Part shown: positions 1 to 10,637 of the stretch, in pieces | Layout: each line of letters opens with the position of its first letter | How positions within the stretch are numbered: position 1 is the first letter of the stretch | NCBI GenBank assembly: GCA_958418185.1 | Contig: CATZEP010000003.1 | Location: 1 to 64,000, forward strand | DNA: 64,000 nt | Source: an uncultured Collinsella sp. | GTDB lineage: Bacteria > Actinomycetota > Coriobacteriia > Coriobacteriales > Coriobacteriaceae | Direction: 5' to 3' | Notes under the pieces: generated by a model | Seen by the model: the letters and a program-made list of their open reading frames with translations, nothing else | What the model was told of the DNA's origin: nothing | Database searches by the model: none | Position numbers and translations under genes: made by a program

Positions 1-3000
1 GGAGTCGAACGTCGAGGTGTCGGGCTCGCGGTTCTCAAGACCCAGGTAATTCTTCATGTTGGAGTAGTCGCCGTCGGAGACCGTGGCCTTGTTGAGGTTG
101 GAGCCCACAGCGAAGCCGTCCGTGCCGTCGGTCTTGTAGATGGCGATCTCGGAGGCGGAGAAGAAGTTGCCCACGGACGCGAGCGGCGTCATACGCACGT
201 AGCGCGCGGCCACGGCGCCGTCGAACGCCACCGTCTTGCAAGCGGCGGAGCGCTCCCAGTCGACCTCCTGCGTCGTCCAATGCACGCCGTCGAGGCTCGT
301 CTCGATGCGCATCTTGGTCACAGTGCCGTTACCGGCATCATCGCGCGGATAGTACTCGAGCTTGTCGAGCTTGTAAGCGCGACCGTAGTCAACGGTAAGC
401 GCCTTGCCCAGATCGTTGCCACCGGAGTGGAAACCGCCGTCGCCCGACTGGAACTCATGGTCGAAGGCGAGTTCGGCCTTATGGCTACCGTAGAGCGAGC
501 CCTCCCAAGTGATTTCCTCGGCCTCAGGCACGTTCCGCCACGGGTCGAGCGCAGAGTTCGCCTCAAGCACGTCGCTCCATGCGGAGTAGCCATCGGCGTT
601 GCGCGAACGAATCTGGTAGGTATGCTTGCTGTTGTAGGCAAGATCGGTATGCGTGAATTCTGCCGCATCGCCCACGGCGAACACAGTGCCGTCTACCTTA
701 AGGTCGTAGGAGGTAGCACCATCGACCTTCCCCCAGGTGAGCTTAATGCTCGTGGGGGTCGTGGCGTCCTCGGGGGCAGCAAGGTTCGCGGGTGCGGAGA
801 GGTTCTCGTTGAAGCGGTCGGCCGCGAGCGTGGCATCGGCGTTCACGAAATCGCCCAGTTCGAGCGTCTGCGCTGCCGTGGCGACATCGGTCTTCGCGAA
901 CTTGACGTAGACCTTGGGATTCGTGGTGATCTTGGTGTTGTTGAAGCTCTCGCCCTGCTCGGCCTCGGTGCTGCCTGCGTCGCTACCGTAGTGGTTGAGG
1001 TTGGGGGTCTCGTTGTAGAAGTAGACCGCCTGGCCGGCCTCGGGGGTCGCGGCGTCAAAGGCCTCCTGCGAGTCGACCTCAACCACGTTGAGCGCGGATC
1101 CGCCGTTCTTGGCGGAGACGCTCGTGGGCTTGGCGGAGACGTTGGCCACAAAGGTCGTGGTGCGGTTGGAGTCGTAGCCGCTGTAGCCGCCCTGCGATGC
1201 CTCGGCGGTAAAGGTCGCCGTGCCGCCCACCACGCTCGACTTATAGACGGTGCTCACATGCTCACCGTAGGAAATATTGTCGATTGTGCCGTAGGAATCG
1301 TCCTCGGTCGTGTTGTTCTCGATGGAGGAGCCGTCATCCTCGTACTGCGTAAAGCTGCCCTCACCCTCGGTGGCGAAGAACTCGACGATACGCTGGCTGC
1401 GATTGGTGCCCTTGGTGTTGGTCTCGGTCACAGCCTCGGGGTTGTTGTTCTCGGCGTACATCGGCACGATGGCGTTGGCCTTAACAAAGAGTGGCAGCTT
1501 CCAAAGCGGAGCCTCGTAGTTGTTGAGGACCTGACCGCCGCGGTACTGCTTGCCCGAGAAGTAGTCAATCCAGATGGTGGGATTCTCGTCGGTACCGTAG
1601 TTGGGCAGGTAGATACCGTTGCGGACATCGTTGCCGTTCTCATCTGCCTGGGTATCCTGATACACCGGTGCCACCAGGAAGTTCTCACCGAACATGTACT
1701 GGTACTGCGTCGAGGTGCTTGCGGCGTACTCGGAGTTGTCGGAAAGCAGCATGGCGCGGATCATGGGAAGGCCGGTATCGCCGTTGCCCGTGTCGATGTT
1801 GGCCGCCGAGGCCGCGCTCGTGTAGATATAGGGCATGAGTTGTGCTTTGAGCTTGAGATAGAAGCGCGAGATGCCCGTGTATGGATCGCCGTGCGTCATG
1901 GGCGACTTGCGGTAGGTGCCCCAACCGTCCATGTCAAGCATAGAGGGCGTGAATGTCTTCCACTGGTAGTCGCGAGCGGAGATGATGGGATCGCCACCAA
2001 AGATGCCGTCCATATCGGAGCCGATGTTGGGGTTGCCCGAGAGGCTCTGGCCGATATACGTGGGGATATGGAAGCGAATGTACTCCCAGTTACCGCCGTA
2101 CTGGTCGCCGGTCCAGATGCCGCCGAAGCGCTGCGTGCCGGCCCAGCCGTCAAGCGTGATGATGTTGGGGCGCTTGTTGGCGCCGGTGGTCACGGTGTCA
2201 TAGGCCGTCTTGATGCCGTTGAGGCCAAAGGAGTAGCCGGAGCCGACCCAAGCGACGTCGGTCTTGAGCGTGGTGATGCCACCAGTCTTAACCTCAGAAT
2301 CGAAATCGCGCAGCAGATGCCACGGGGTCTCGGAGTTGCTGTCAGGCTCCAGGTTAGACTGGGTCCACAGACCCGTGCTCACACCCTTGGAGTTGGCATA
2401 CTCGGTGAACTTCTTAAGATTGTCGACGTTGGCGCGCACGGCGTTGAGGCGCTCGGCAGAACTCGTTCCGTCGGAGTTGACGCCGCCGGTCTTGTAGTAA
2501 CCGTTCTGGCCGTAGCCAGCACCGTAACCGTCGTTCGGCAGGAACCAGCCGAGCGGCATGTCGTTGTCCTCGTAGTCATCGATAACCTGCCGGGCGGAGA
2601 ACTGGCGGTCGAAATCGGTCGCCTTCATGTTCTCGGTATCAACCGTAGGGCCCTCACCGTTGAGCGTCTCGGCCGCAAGCGTGCCGTCGAGCTTGTAGCC
2701 CGTCGACATGCCGGACTCGTATTTAACGTCGCCCTTCTCACCCGAGGACTTGCTGCCCTTGGTCTCCCACTTCTTTTGACCCGAGGTCGTTGACCAGCCA
2801 TCACGGTTATAGGCATTAAGATGACCCAGGTAGAAACCGTACTCGGGCAGCAGCACCGGATTGCCGGTCACCTTGTAGTAGTCCTGCAGCATCTCGGTTG
2901 CCACGTTCGAGGCGCCCTCGTTGGTCGCCACGAAGTAATAGGCATCAAACTCATTCTCGCTGTGCAAAGTCGTGACCGTCGATGAGTCCGTGGAACCGAA

Positions 3001-3696
3001 GTCGTAGGAACCCTCTGCAAACGTGTTTCGGAGCACGCCGTAGCCGTCGCTCGTCCAATAGAACGGGTTGGGCGAGGCAACGCCGCCATCGGTCCAGTTG
3101 TTAGTGTTGGAGATGGCGATGGTCTGGTTGGTGTGCAGGAAGCGGCCGTTCTGGGTGCCGCCGCCAAAGAAGTTCTCGGACTTCTCCTTGGCGAGCGTCT
3201 GGACGGTACCCTTCTTATCAAGGTCGAGGGGCGCAGACTCAGAAACCACGCCACGGTCGCCTGACTTGATACTCATCTTGCCAGTCGCCTTGTCCAGGAT
3301 CACGGTCGCCTTTCCGCCGGTGATCTCGATAGTGTCGCCCTTGTCGGCAACCGTCGCACTCGGCTTGCTGTAGGTGTCCGAGGTATCGGGCTGAGCCTGG
3401 ATCTTAGCCGTGTGGGACTTACTGCGCGGCGTGGCGTACTCGGAAAACTCACCCTTGGGGTCGACGTTATAACGGAAAATACCGTCCTCGAGGAACGTAA
3501 TACGGCCCTTGATGCCGTCAGCGAAATCGATGTCGACGACGTTCGAGGCAGACTGAGACACGGTCGCTGAGTCGACACCCTTGAGTGGCGTGGCAATCGC
3601 CTGCTGGGGATTGGCAAACACAAGCGTCGCTGCAGTGGCAACGAGGACCACGCTTCCCTTCACCCACCGTTTCGTAAAAATGGAATTCCTACACAC
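1..3696 (-). CDS. Secreted GH31-family glycoside hydrolase with Fn3 and F5/8C (CBM32-like) domains, 3' end outside window
   Basis: 1232 codons are open from a GTG at 3696 to the window edge, so the C-terminus is missing. An AAAGGAG Shine-Dalgarno lies 5 nt upstream of the GTG. The N-terminus is a signal peptide (KR, hydrophobic core, likely cleavage after AIA near residue 35). A GH31 N-terminal sandwich and barrel follow: LKTDVAWVG holds the probable nucleophile D480, and IWTGDQ holds the probable acid/base D531. After the GH31 C-terminal sheets come an Fn3-like domain (about 965-1045) and a discoidin/CBM32-like domain (about 1060-1200). GH31 enzymes are retaining alpha-glycosidases. The nucleophile loop differs from the DMNE motif of alpha-glucosidases. 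With the CBM32, this makes a mucin-type alpha-N-acetylgalactosaminidase an attractive but unproven guess. The protein is secreted and may be wall-anchored by the unseen C-terminus. Confidence 0.85.
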   Translation of the reverse strand, partial: MCRNSIFTKRWVKGSVVLVATAATLVFANPQQAIATPLKGVDSATVSQSASNVVDIDFADGIKGRITFLEDGIFRYNVDPKGEFSEYATPRSKSHTAKIQAQPDTSDTYSKPSATVADKGDTIEITGGKATVILDKATGKMSIKSGDRGVVSESAPLDLDKKGTVQTLAKEKSENFFGGGTQNGRFLHTNQTIAISNTNNWTDGGVASPNPFYWTSDGYGVLRNTFAEGSYDFGSTDSSTVTTLHSENEFDAYYFVATNEGASNVATEMLQDYYKVTGNPVLLPEYGFYLGHLNAYNRDGWSTTSGQKKWETKGSKSSGEKGDVKYESGMSTGYKLDGTLAAETLNGEGPTVDTENMKATDFDRQFSARQVIDDYEDNDMPLGWFLPNDGYGAGYGQNGYYKTGGVNSDGTSSAERLNAVRANVDNLKKFTEYANSKGVSTGLWTQSNLEPDSNSETPWHLLRDFDSEVKTGGITTLKTDVAWVGSGYSFGLNGIKTAYDTVTTGANKRPNIITLDGWAGTQRFGGIWTGDQYGGNWEYIRFHIPTYIGQSLSGNPNIGSDMDGIFGGDPIISARDYQWKTFTPSMLDMDGWGTYRKSPMTHGDPYTGISRFYLKLKAQLMPYIYTSAASAANIDTGNGDTGLPMIRAMLLSDNSEYAASTSTQYQYMFGENFLVAPVYQDTQADENGNDVRNGIYLPNYGTDENPTIWIDYFSGKQYRGGQVLNNYEAPLWKLPLFVKANAIVPMYAENNNPEAVTETNTKGTNRSQRIVEFFATEGEGSFTQYEDDGSSIENNTTEDDSYGTIDNISYGEHVSTVYKSSVVGGTATFTAEASQGGYSGYDSNRTTTFVANVSAKPTSVSAKNGGSALNVVEVDSQEAFDAATPEAGQAVYFYNETPNLNHYGSDAGSTEAEQGESFNNTKITTNPKVYVKFAKTDVATAAQTLELGDFVNADATLAADRFNENLSAPANLAAPEDATTPTSIKLTWGKVDGATSYDLKVDGTVFAVGDAAEFTHTDLAYNSKHTYQIRSRNADGYSAWSDVLEANSALDPWRNVPEAEEITWEGSLYGSHKAELAFDHEFQSGDGGFHSGGNDLGKALTVDYGRAYKLDKLEYYPRDDAGNGTVTKMRIETSLDGVHWTTQEVDWERSAACKTVAFDGAVAARYVRMTPLASVGNFFSASEIAIYKTDGTDGFAVGSNLNKATVSDGDYSNMKNYLGLENREPDTSTFDS

Positions 3697-3819
3697 CTGG
3701 ACTCCTTTCCTCCGACATGCGGAAGTGTCGCGGACGCACGCCCTGCAGCATGGCGCACGCATCAAACGGGAGGGGTGTTCGGTACATTCCGTGCAGTGGG
3801 CCCACCCGTTACCAAGGGG

Positions 3820-4011
3820 TTAACTGGTAGTAACCTGATAGCCACCTATAAGGTTGAACCAGCATACGTGAGCAGTTGCGCAAATTAAGTTTGGAATTCT
3901 CCCAGCGGTATAAAAATGAACGTAGATGGCGAAGTGGGTCTAATCAACCATACCAATTGGTTCTCCAGCCAGATACCACTTAAGCATAGTTTTACTGTTT
4001 AACTGGTATTA
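3820..4011. promoter_or_regulatory. Upstream region of the GH31 gene with a repeated motif
   Basis: The gene-free stretch 3697-4153 precedes the minus-strand GH31 gene. It is more AT-rich than its surroundings. It carries two copies of TTAACTGGTAnTA (3820-3832 and 3999-4011) and a palindrome ACCAATTGGT near 3953. Repeated operator-like motifs fit a carbohydrate-responsive repressor or activator, but no promoter could be assigned with confidence and the regulator is unknown. Confidence 0.3.
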
Positions 4012-4153
4012 CATAACCAATACCTTTCCTCGGAAAACGGGCTTCGCGAATTATCCTGAGGGAAAGTCGTAGCCGCCACCCCGCGACCCACCGGGAATAT
4101 CCATGACGCACGGTGGCTGATTTGATTTGAAATAGGAGGTTGTTGGAGGGTGG

Positions 4154-4357
4154 TGGACAGTTAGTTCAGATACGTATATTTTGGCGGTGCTAATTGGCGC
4201 TAACAAACTGGTTTTAAGTCGCTTTAGATCTAATAATAGGTCTTTCTCGCTATTGCCCGCGCGGCCTTGTCGGTCCAGACTATCAAAAATAGCTCAATTG
4301 TGCCCAAATTGGCCTCCACACGTCCTCTGAAAAATACGTATCTGAACTAACTGTCCA
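4154..4357. mobile_element. MITE-like element with 24-bp perfect terminal inverted repeats
   Basis: A 24-bp sequence beginning TGGACAGTTAGTTCAG at 4154-4177 recurs as an exact reverse complement at 4334-4357, enclosing about 156 bp of AT-rich noncoding DNA. No ORF of note lies inside. Size, perfect ends and lack of coding fit a miniature inverted-repeat transposable element. No target-site duplication is obvious, so a structured RNA or regulatory cruciform is the alternative. Confidence 0.55.
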
Positions 4358-4379
4358 AGAGGAATGTCCACAGATAGAA

Positions 4380-4416
4380 AAAGGCTCTGGCGGACCTCCG
4401 AATCACCAGAGCCTTT
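4380..4416 (-). terminator. Rho-independent terminator of the toxin-antitoxin operon
   Basis: An 11-bp stem (AAAGGCTCTGG / CCAGAGCCTTT) is followed on the minus strand by a T-run, just downstream of the toxin stop codon. Confidence 0.8.
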
Positions 4417-4469
4417 CAAAACTCGCACACCCGAAGCACATCGCTGCATTCCTGTTTTCGCCCATGAAG

Positions 4470-4820
4470 TTAGAGAGCCTCTTCCGCCCACTTCTCGAAA
4501 TCAATCGCACGCCTTTGGGCGGTTCGGTACGCTTCCATGTCTTCACGAGCGCCTACCACTACGATGGCCATTTTTCCTTTGATTTTAATGAGGCGGTACA
4601 CAATCCGAATGCCACTTCCCCTGAGCTTGATTTTCATGAAGCCCGTCAAATCCGTGCCTGCCTTGTTTCCAAGAGGCTTGCCGAATCCGCCTTCGTTCTG
4701 CGGCAATGGGTTCGTTCTGATTCTTTCTATAGCCTTAAACACGTGTTTTCGCTGGGAACCATCGAGACGCTTGAGATCCTTGAGAGTATCCGGGTAGAAA
4801 GCGACTTCGTACCCGCTCAT
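4470..4820 (-). CDS. RelE/ParE-superfamily toxin
   Basis: This 116-aa basic protein has the compact RelE/ParE pattern: YEVAFYPDTLKDLKRLD at the start, then a beta strand with GSGIRIVYRL and a final VVVGAREDMEAY strand. Members of this superfamily are mRNA interferases or gyrase poisons. The subtype cannot be settled from sequence alone. The start overlaps the antitoxin stop by 4 nt (translational coupling), which is the usual antitoxin-first order. A terminator follows. The C-terminal tail (DFEKWAEEAL) is longer than in minimal RelE proteins. Confidence 0.8.
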   Translation of the reverse strand: MSGYEVAFYPDTLKDLKRLDGSQRKHVFKAIERIRTNPLPQNEGGFGKPLGNKAGTDLTGFMKIKLRGSGIRIVYRLIKIKGKMAIVVVGAREDMEAYRTAQRRAIDFEKWAEEAL

Positions 4821-5137
4821 TCAAACTCGACCTCATCCATCTGATCGAGTTCGTCCTGGCCCACACCCAACTCTGCCATAACATCAGATAGGGAAACGAG
4901 TTCATCATCGCTTGTCGCAGCCGTCCTCTTAAGGGCCAACGTCAACAAGGCGAGGTCCTCCTCCGCCTGCTTAGCCTCTCGGTATTCATCGGGCGTCACG
5001 ATAACGAACGCCGGCTTGTTGTGTTTCAAAACTACAACCGGGTTGTCGTTGCTCACTCTCGAAAACGCAGCGGGACCCTTACCGTGACTGAAATCGCTGA
5101 TGGGAACAAGATTGTCGAGCATCTTTAAAGCAGGCAT
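4817..5137 (-). CDS. Phd/YefM-family antitoxin
   Basis: This 106-aa acidic protein begins MPALKMLDNLVPISDF and contains NPVVVLKHNKPAFVIVTPDEY, the typical Phd/YefM DNA-binding fold. The acidic C-terminal half (about 60-106) would wrap the toxin. The ATG at 5137 is chosen because GGAGGT lies 5-6 nt upstream. An upstream TTG would place that Shine-Dalgarno inside the gene. By analogy with the family it neutralises the downstream toxin and represses its own promoter. A dyad immediately upstream (5152-5165) is a plausible operator. Confidence 0.8.
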   Translation of the reverse strand: MPALKMLDNLVPISDFSHGKGPAAFSRVSNDNPVVVLKHNKPAFVIVTPDEYREAKQAEEDLALLTLALKRTAATSDDELVSLSDVMAELGVGQDELDQMDEVEFE

Positions 5138-5151
5138 CGAGACCTCCAAAT

Positions 5152-5165
5152 ATAAAGTCTTTTAT
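5152..5165. promoter_or_regulatory. Candidate operator of the toxin-antitoxin operon
   Basis: The inverted repeat ATAAA-gtct-TTTAT lies 15-28 nt upstream of the antitoxin start and overlaps AT-rich -10-like sequence. This is where Phd/YefM proteins usually bind. The site is inferred, not demonstrated. Confidence 0.35.
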
Positions 5166-5279
5166 GCATTCATTTTAGCATGCAGAAAATACCAGCAATC
5201 ACGGAATAGTGGCACGGACGAGGCATCGCTTTCCACCAACCGTTGATCATCGACCGAGCAAAATGTCCCGCCAAGAGAT

Positions 5280-5345
5280 CGAGCGAGGATTCCGTCCCTC
5301 GAAGAGGGCCGTATTGGCCTCCTCGCGGGACGGAATCCTCGCTCG
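5280..5345. repeat. Long intergenic palindrome (19-bp perfect arms)
   Basis: Arms at 5280-5298 and 5327-5345 are perfect reverse complements (core GAGCGAGGATTCCGTCCC), with a 28-nt partly self-complementary loop. It lies between the antitoxin promoter and the 3' end of the ATPase gene. It lacks a T-run, so it is not a classic terminator. The rest of 5166-5371 shows nothing else recognisable. Confidence 0.6.
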
Positions 5346-5371
5346 TTCGTTCCAGCCCGCGTCATCGCGTG

Positions 5372-6583
5372 CTAGACGGCCAGCTCGCCTGATTCACCCA
5401 TAAGCCATCGTGCCAGGTCGACGACCTTGATGCCATCCCAATCAGTCGTTTCGTGCCCTGTTCGGGCGATGACGCACTTGGGATAGGCGTCTCGAATCCG
5501 TCGCAGCGGATCAAGCTCACGCTCAAGCGTCGCTTCTTGGGAAATGTCGTCACTCACCTGGATATAGACACGGCGGTCACGCCTGATGGCGACAAAGTCT
5601 ACTTCCTTTTGGTAGAGAACGCCCACGTAGACTTCCCATCCGCGGCGCATAAGCTCGATTGCCACCATATTCTCGTAAACATGGCCAAAATCGAGCTTTT
5701 TCGTACCAAGCGCGGCGTAGCGAAACGAGTGGTCGGCCAGGTAGTATTTATCTCCCGTCGACAGGTATTTCTTTCCTGAGACGTCAAAGCGACGAAACCG
5801 GTAGAACGCAAACGCATCACACAGGTAGTCGATATACACAGCCAGCGTCTTGTCGCTTATCTTAAGGTTCGCTCGTGACAGCTCAGCCGCCATCCCCTTG
5901 AGAGAAGAGATGTTTCCGACGTTATCCATCAGGAACTCGCAGGAACGTTTAAGCTGCTCCGCATTACGTATACGATATTTTTGTCTGATGTCGCGCAGGA
6001 TAAGAGTTTCAAGCACATCCGAGATGTATGAGAAACGCATCCTTTCGTCCTGGTAGATATAGGAACCCGGCATTCCTCCCTCGCGGACATAGCGAGCAAG
6101 GGCCTCGGCTGGAGAAGTGATCTCGTGATACGCCGAGAACTCCGCAAGTGAAAACGGAAAGACCTCGATCTCCACCGTTCTTCCCGTGAACAACGTCGAG
6201 AGGTCGCTTGAGAGAAGAAAGGCATTCGACCCCGTGATGTAAATGTCATATTTCTCTGACGCATGAAGACTGTTGATAGCCCGCTCGAACCCTTCACACA
6301 TCTGGACCTCGTCGATCATGACGATATTCCGGCAACCCTCGATATAATGCTTTTCCACATATGTATGCAGCGCATGGTATTCCGCCAACGGCTCGAACTC
6401 AAGTAGATTGAAGTTGACGTGTATGACGTTGGCCGAGGGGTCGTTTGAACGAAGTTGGCTGGCAAACGCCTCAAGCAATTTCGATTTTCCGCATCGCCTG
6501 ATTCCGGTAATCACCTTGATGTCTGGCGAACCCGCCACCTTGGAGAGCTTATCCATATAGAACGGTCGATTAATAAGTCTCAT
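5372..6583 (-). CDS. AAA-family ATP-binding protein with DUF4143-type C-terminus
   Basis: This is a 403-aa protein starting MRLINRPFYMDKL. Walker A is GIRRCGKSKLL near residues 27-37 and Walker B is NIVMIDEVQ near 90. The C-terminal half, with EVDFVAIR and YIQVSDD, resembles the nuclease-like DUF4143 region of this large, poorly understood ATPase family. The start at 6583 is preferred because longer forms would run through an upstream hairpin, but the Shine-Dalgarno is weak. It neighbours a toxin-antitoxin operon and surface-protein debris, an accessory context. The cellular role is unknown. The family is widespread in gut anaerobes, often as solitary genes. Confidence 0.8.
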   Translation of the reverse strand: MRLINRPFYMDKLSKVAGSPDIKVITGIRRCGKSKLLEAFASQLRSNDPSANVIHVNFNLLEFEPLAEYHALHTYVEKHYIEGCRNIVMIDEVQMCEGFERAINSLHASEKYDIYITGSNAFLLSSDLSTLFTGRTVEIEVFPFSLAEFSAYHEITSPAEALARYVREGGMPGSYIYQDERMRFSYISDVLETLILRDIRQKYRIRNAEQLKRSCEFLMDNVGNISSLKGMAAELSRANLKISDKTLAVYIDYLCDAFAFYRFRRFDVSGKKYLSTGDKYYLADHSFRYAALGTKKLDFGHVYENMVAIELMRRGWEVYVGVLYQKEVDFVAIRRDRRVYIQVSDDISQEATLERELDPLRRIRDAYPKCVIARTGHETTDWDGIKVVDLARWLMGESGELAV

Positions 6584-6615
6584 GGCAATCCACTTCGCAA
6601 AATTAAGATTAACTG

Positions 6616-6655
6616 AAAAACGCGAAGTACAATATATCATCTACTTCGCGTTTTT
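6616..6655. promoter_or_regulatory. 14-bp perfect inverted repeat upstream of the ATPase gene
   Basis: AAAAACGCGAAGTA (6616-6629) and TACTTCGCGTTTTT (6642-6655) flank a 12-nt AT-rich spacer that contains ATATAT. A related half-site, CACTTCGCA, occurs at 6591-6599 just before the start codon. It may be an autoregulatory operator or a 5'-UTR hairpin. Confidence 0.4.
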
Positions 6656-6789
6656 GAGAAATCCTAGATTTCGCGTAATTATATTCGCCAAGCTATCGCA
6701 AACCCGACACGGGTGAGATCTCCGCCTGATTGACCCTGCGCAGCAGTCCGAAGCGAAAGACGCGAGTCCTCCGACCGCTCCGGTAAAGT

Positions 6790-6817
6790 GAGGGCCGCGA
6801 CGGTTACCGCGGCCCTC
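6790..6817 (-). terminator. GC-rich terminator-like hairpin
   Basis: A 10-bp stem GAGGGCCGCG / CGCGGCCCTC is followed on the minus strand by a short ACTTT tract. It lies directly downstream of the LPXTG gene remnant and is probably the original terminator of that gene. Confidence 0.55.
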
Positions 6818-6850
6818 TTGGGAAACGTGTGCGATTGTCAATCGCTCGCG

Positions 6851-7087
6851 CTAGTCTTCCTTGCGGCGGAAACGAGCAAGGAAGACTCCGATTGCGGCGA
6901 TCGCGGCACCCAGGCCGCCGATCGCGGCGACGGTCGCCACCGTTTGATCACCGGTGCTCGCAAGTGAGTTAGCGGACTTGCCACCCTGAGCCTTGTCACC
7001 AGCGGGCTTTCCCGCCTGGGCGCCATCGTTCGAACCGCCGGATGTCTGCCCACCGTTGCCGGAACCCTGATTGCCACCGGACGCACA
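6851..7087 (-). pseudogene. 3' remnant of an LPXTG-type surface-protein gene
   Basis: The last ~75 codons encode a Gly/Ser/Asn-rich linker (GGNQGSGNGGQTSGG), a sortase-like LASTG motif, a hydrophobic helix (TVATVAAIGGLGAAIAAIGVFL) and the basic tail RFRRKED before the stop at 6851. No surface-protein body, signal peptide or ribosome-binding site precedes it: the frame runs instead into a palindrome behind carB. This is the expected scar when a large wall-anchored protein gene loses its 5' part by deletion. A short expressed peptide cannot be excluded. Confidence 0.65.
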
Positions 7088-7127
7088 AAGCCCCTTCTGC
7101 AGCACACGGCACAACCAAGTCACCGCA

Positions 7128-7212
7128 GGCCGGGGCGGGGGAGCCGAGTTTCCCACTGAGCGACTCTGCTTGCAGCCGGAGCGAAGGGGGAAACTCGGCC
7201 CCCGCCCCGGCC
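7128..7212. repeat. GC-rich long inverted repeat downstream of carB
   Basis: The left arm from 7128 (GGCCGGGGCGGGGG then CCGAGTTTCCC) pairs with the right arm 7186-7212. The only interruption is a 2-nt bulge (AG), giving about 25 paired bases and a loop of about 30 nt. It starts 13 bp beyond the carB stop and adjoins the LPXTG remnant. There is no T-run. Confidence 0.6.
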
Positions 7213-7224
7213 GGACAGGTCACC

Positions 7225-10539
<3,315 letters not shown>

Positions 10540-10637
10540 GTTTAAAACCTCCTAGAGAGGCTGACTCAATGTTTTGGAAAAGTCAGCGAGGGTGCAGCTG
10601 GTGCATCAGGTTGCCGTGATGCGAGGGCGCGCTGGGC

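Noticed and set aside
280..2793. An 837-codon open frame on the plus strand
   Set aside because: It is antisense to the GH31 gene. The minus-strand frame has a signal peptide, GH31 catalytic motifs and a Shine-Dalgarno. The plus frame shows biased low-complexity composition typical of a GC-rich shadow.
4150..4361. Target-site duplication around the MITE-like element
   Set aside because: The flanking bases on the two sides do not match, so no duplication could be called.
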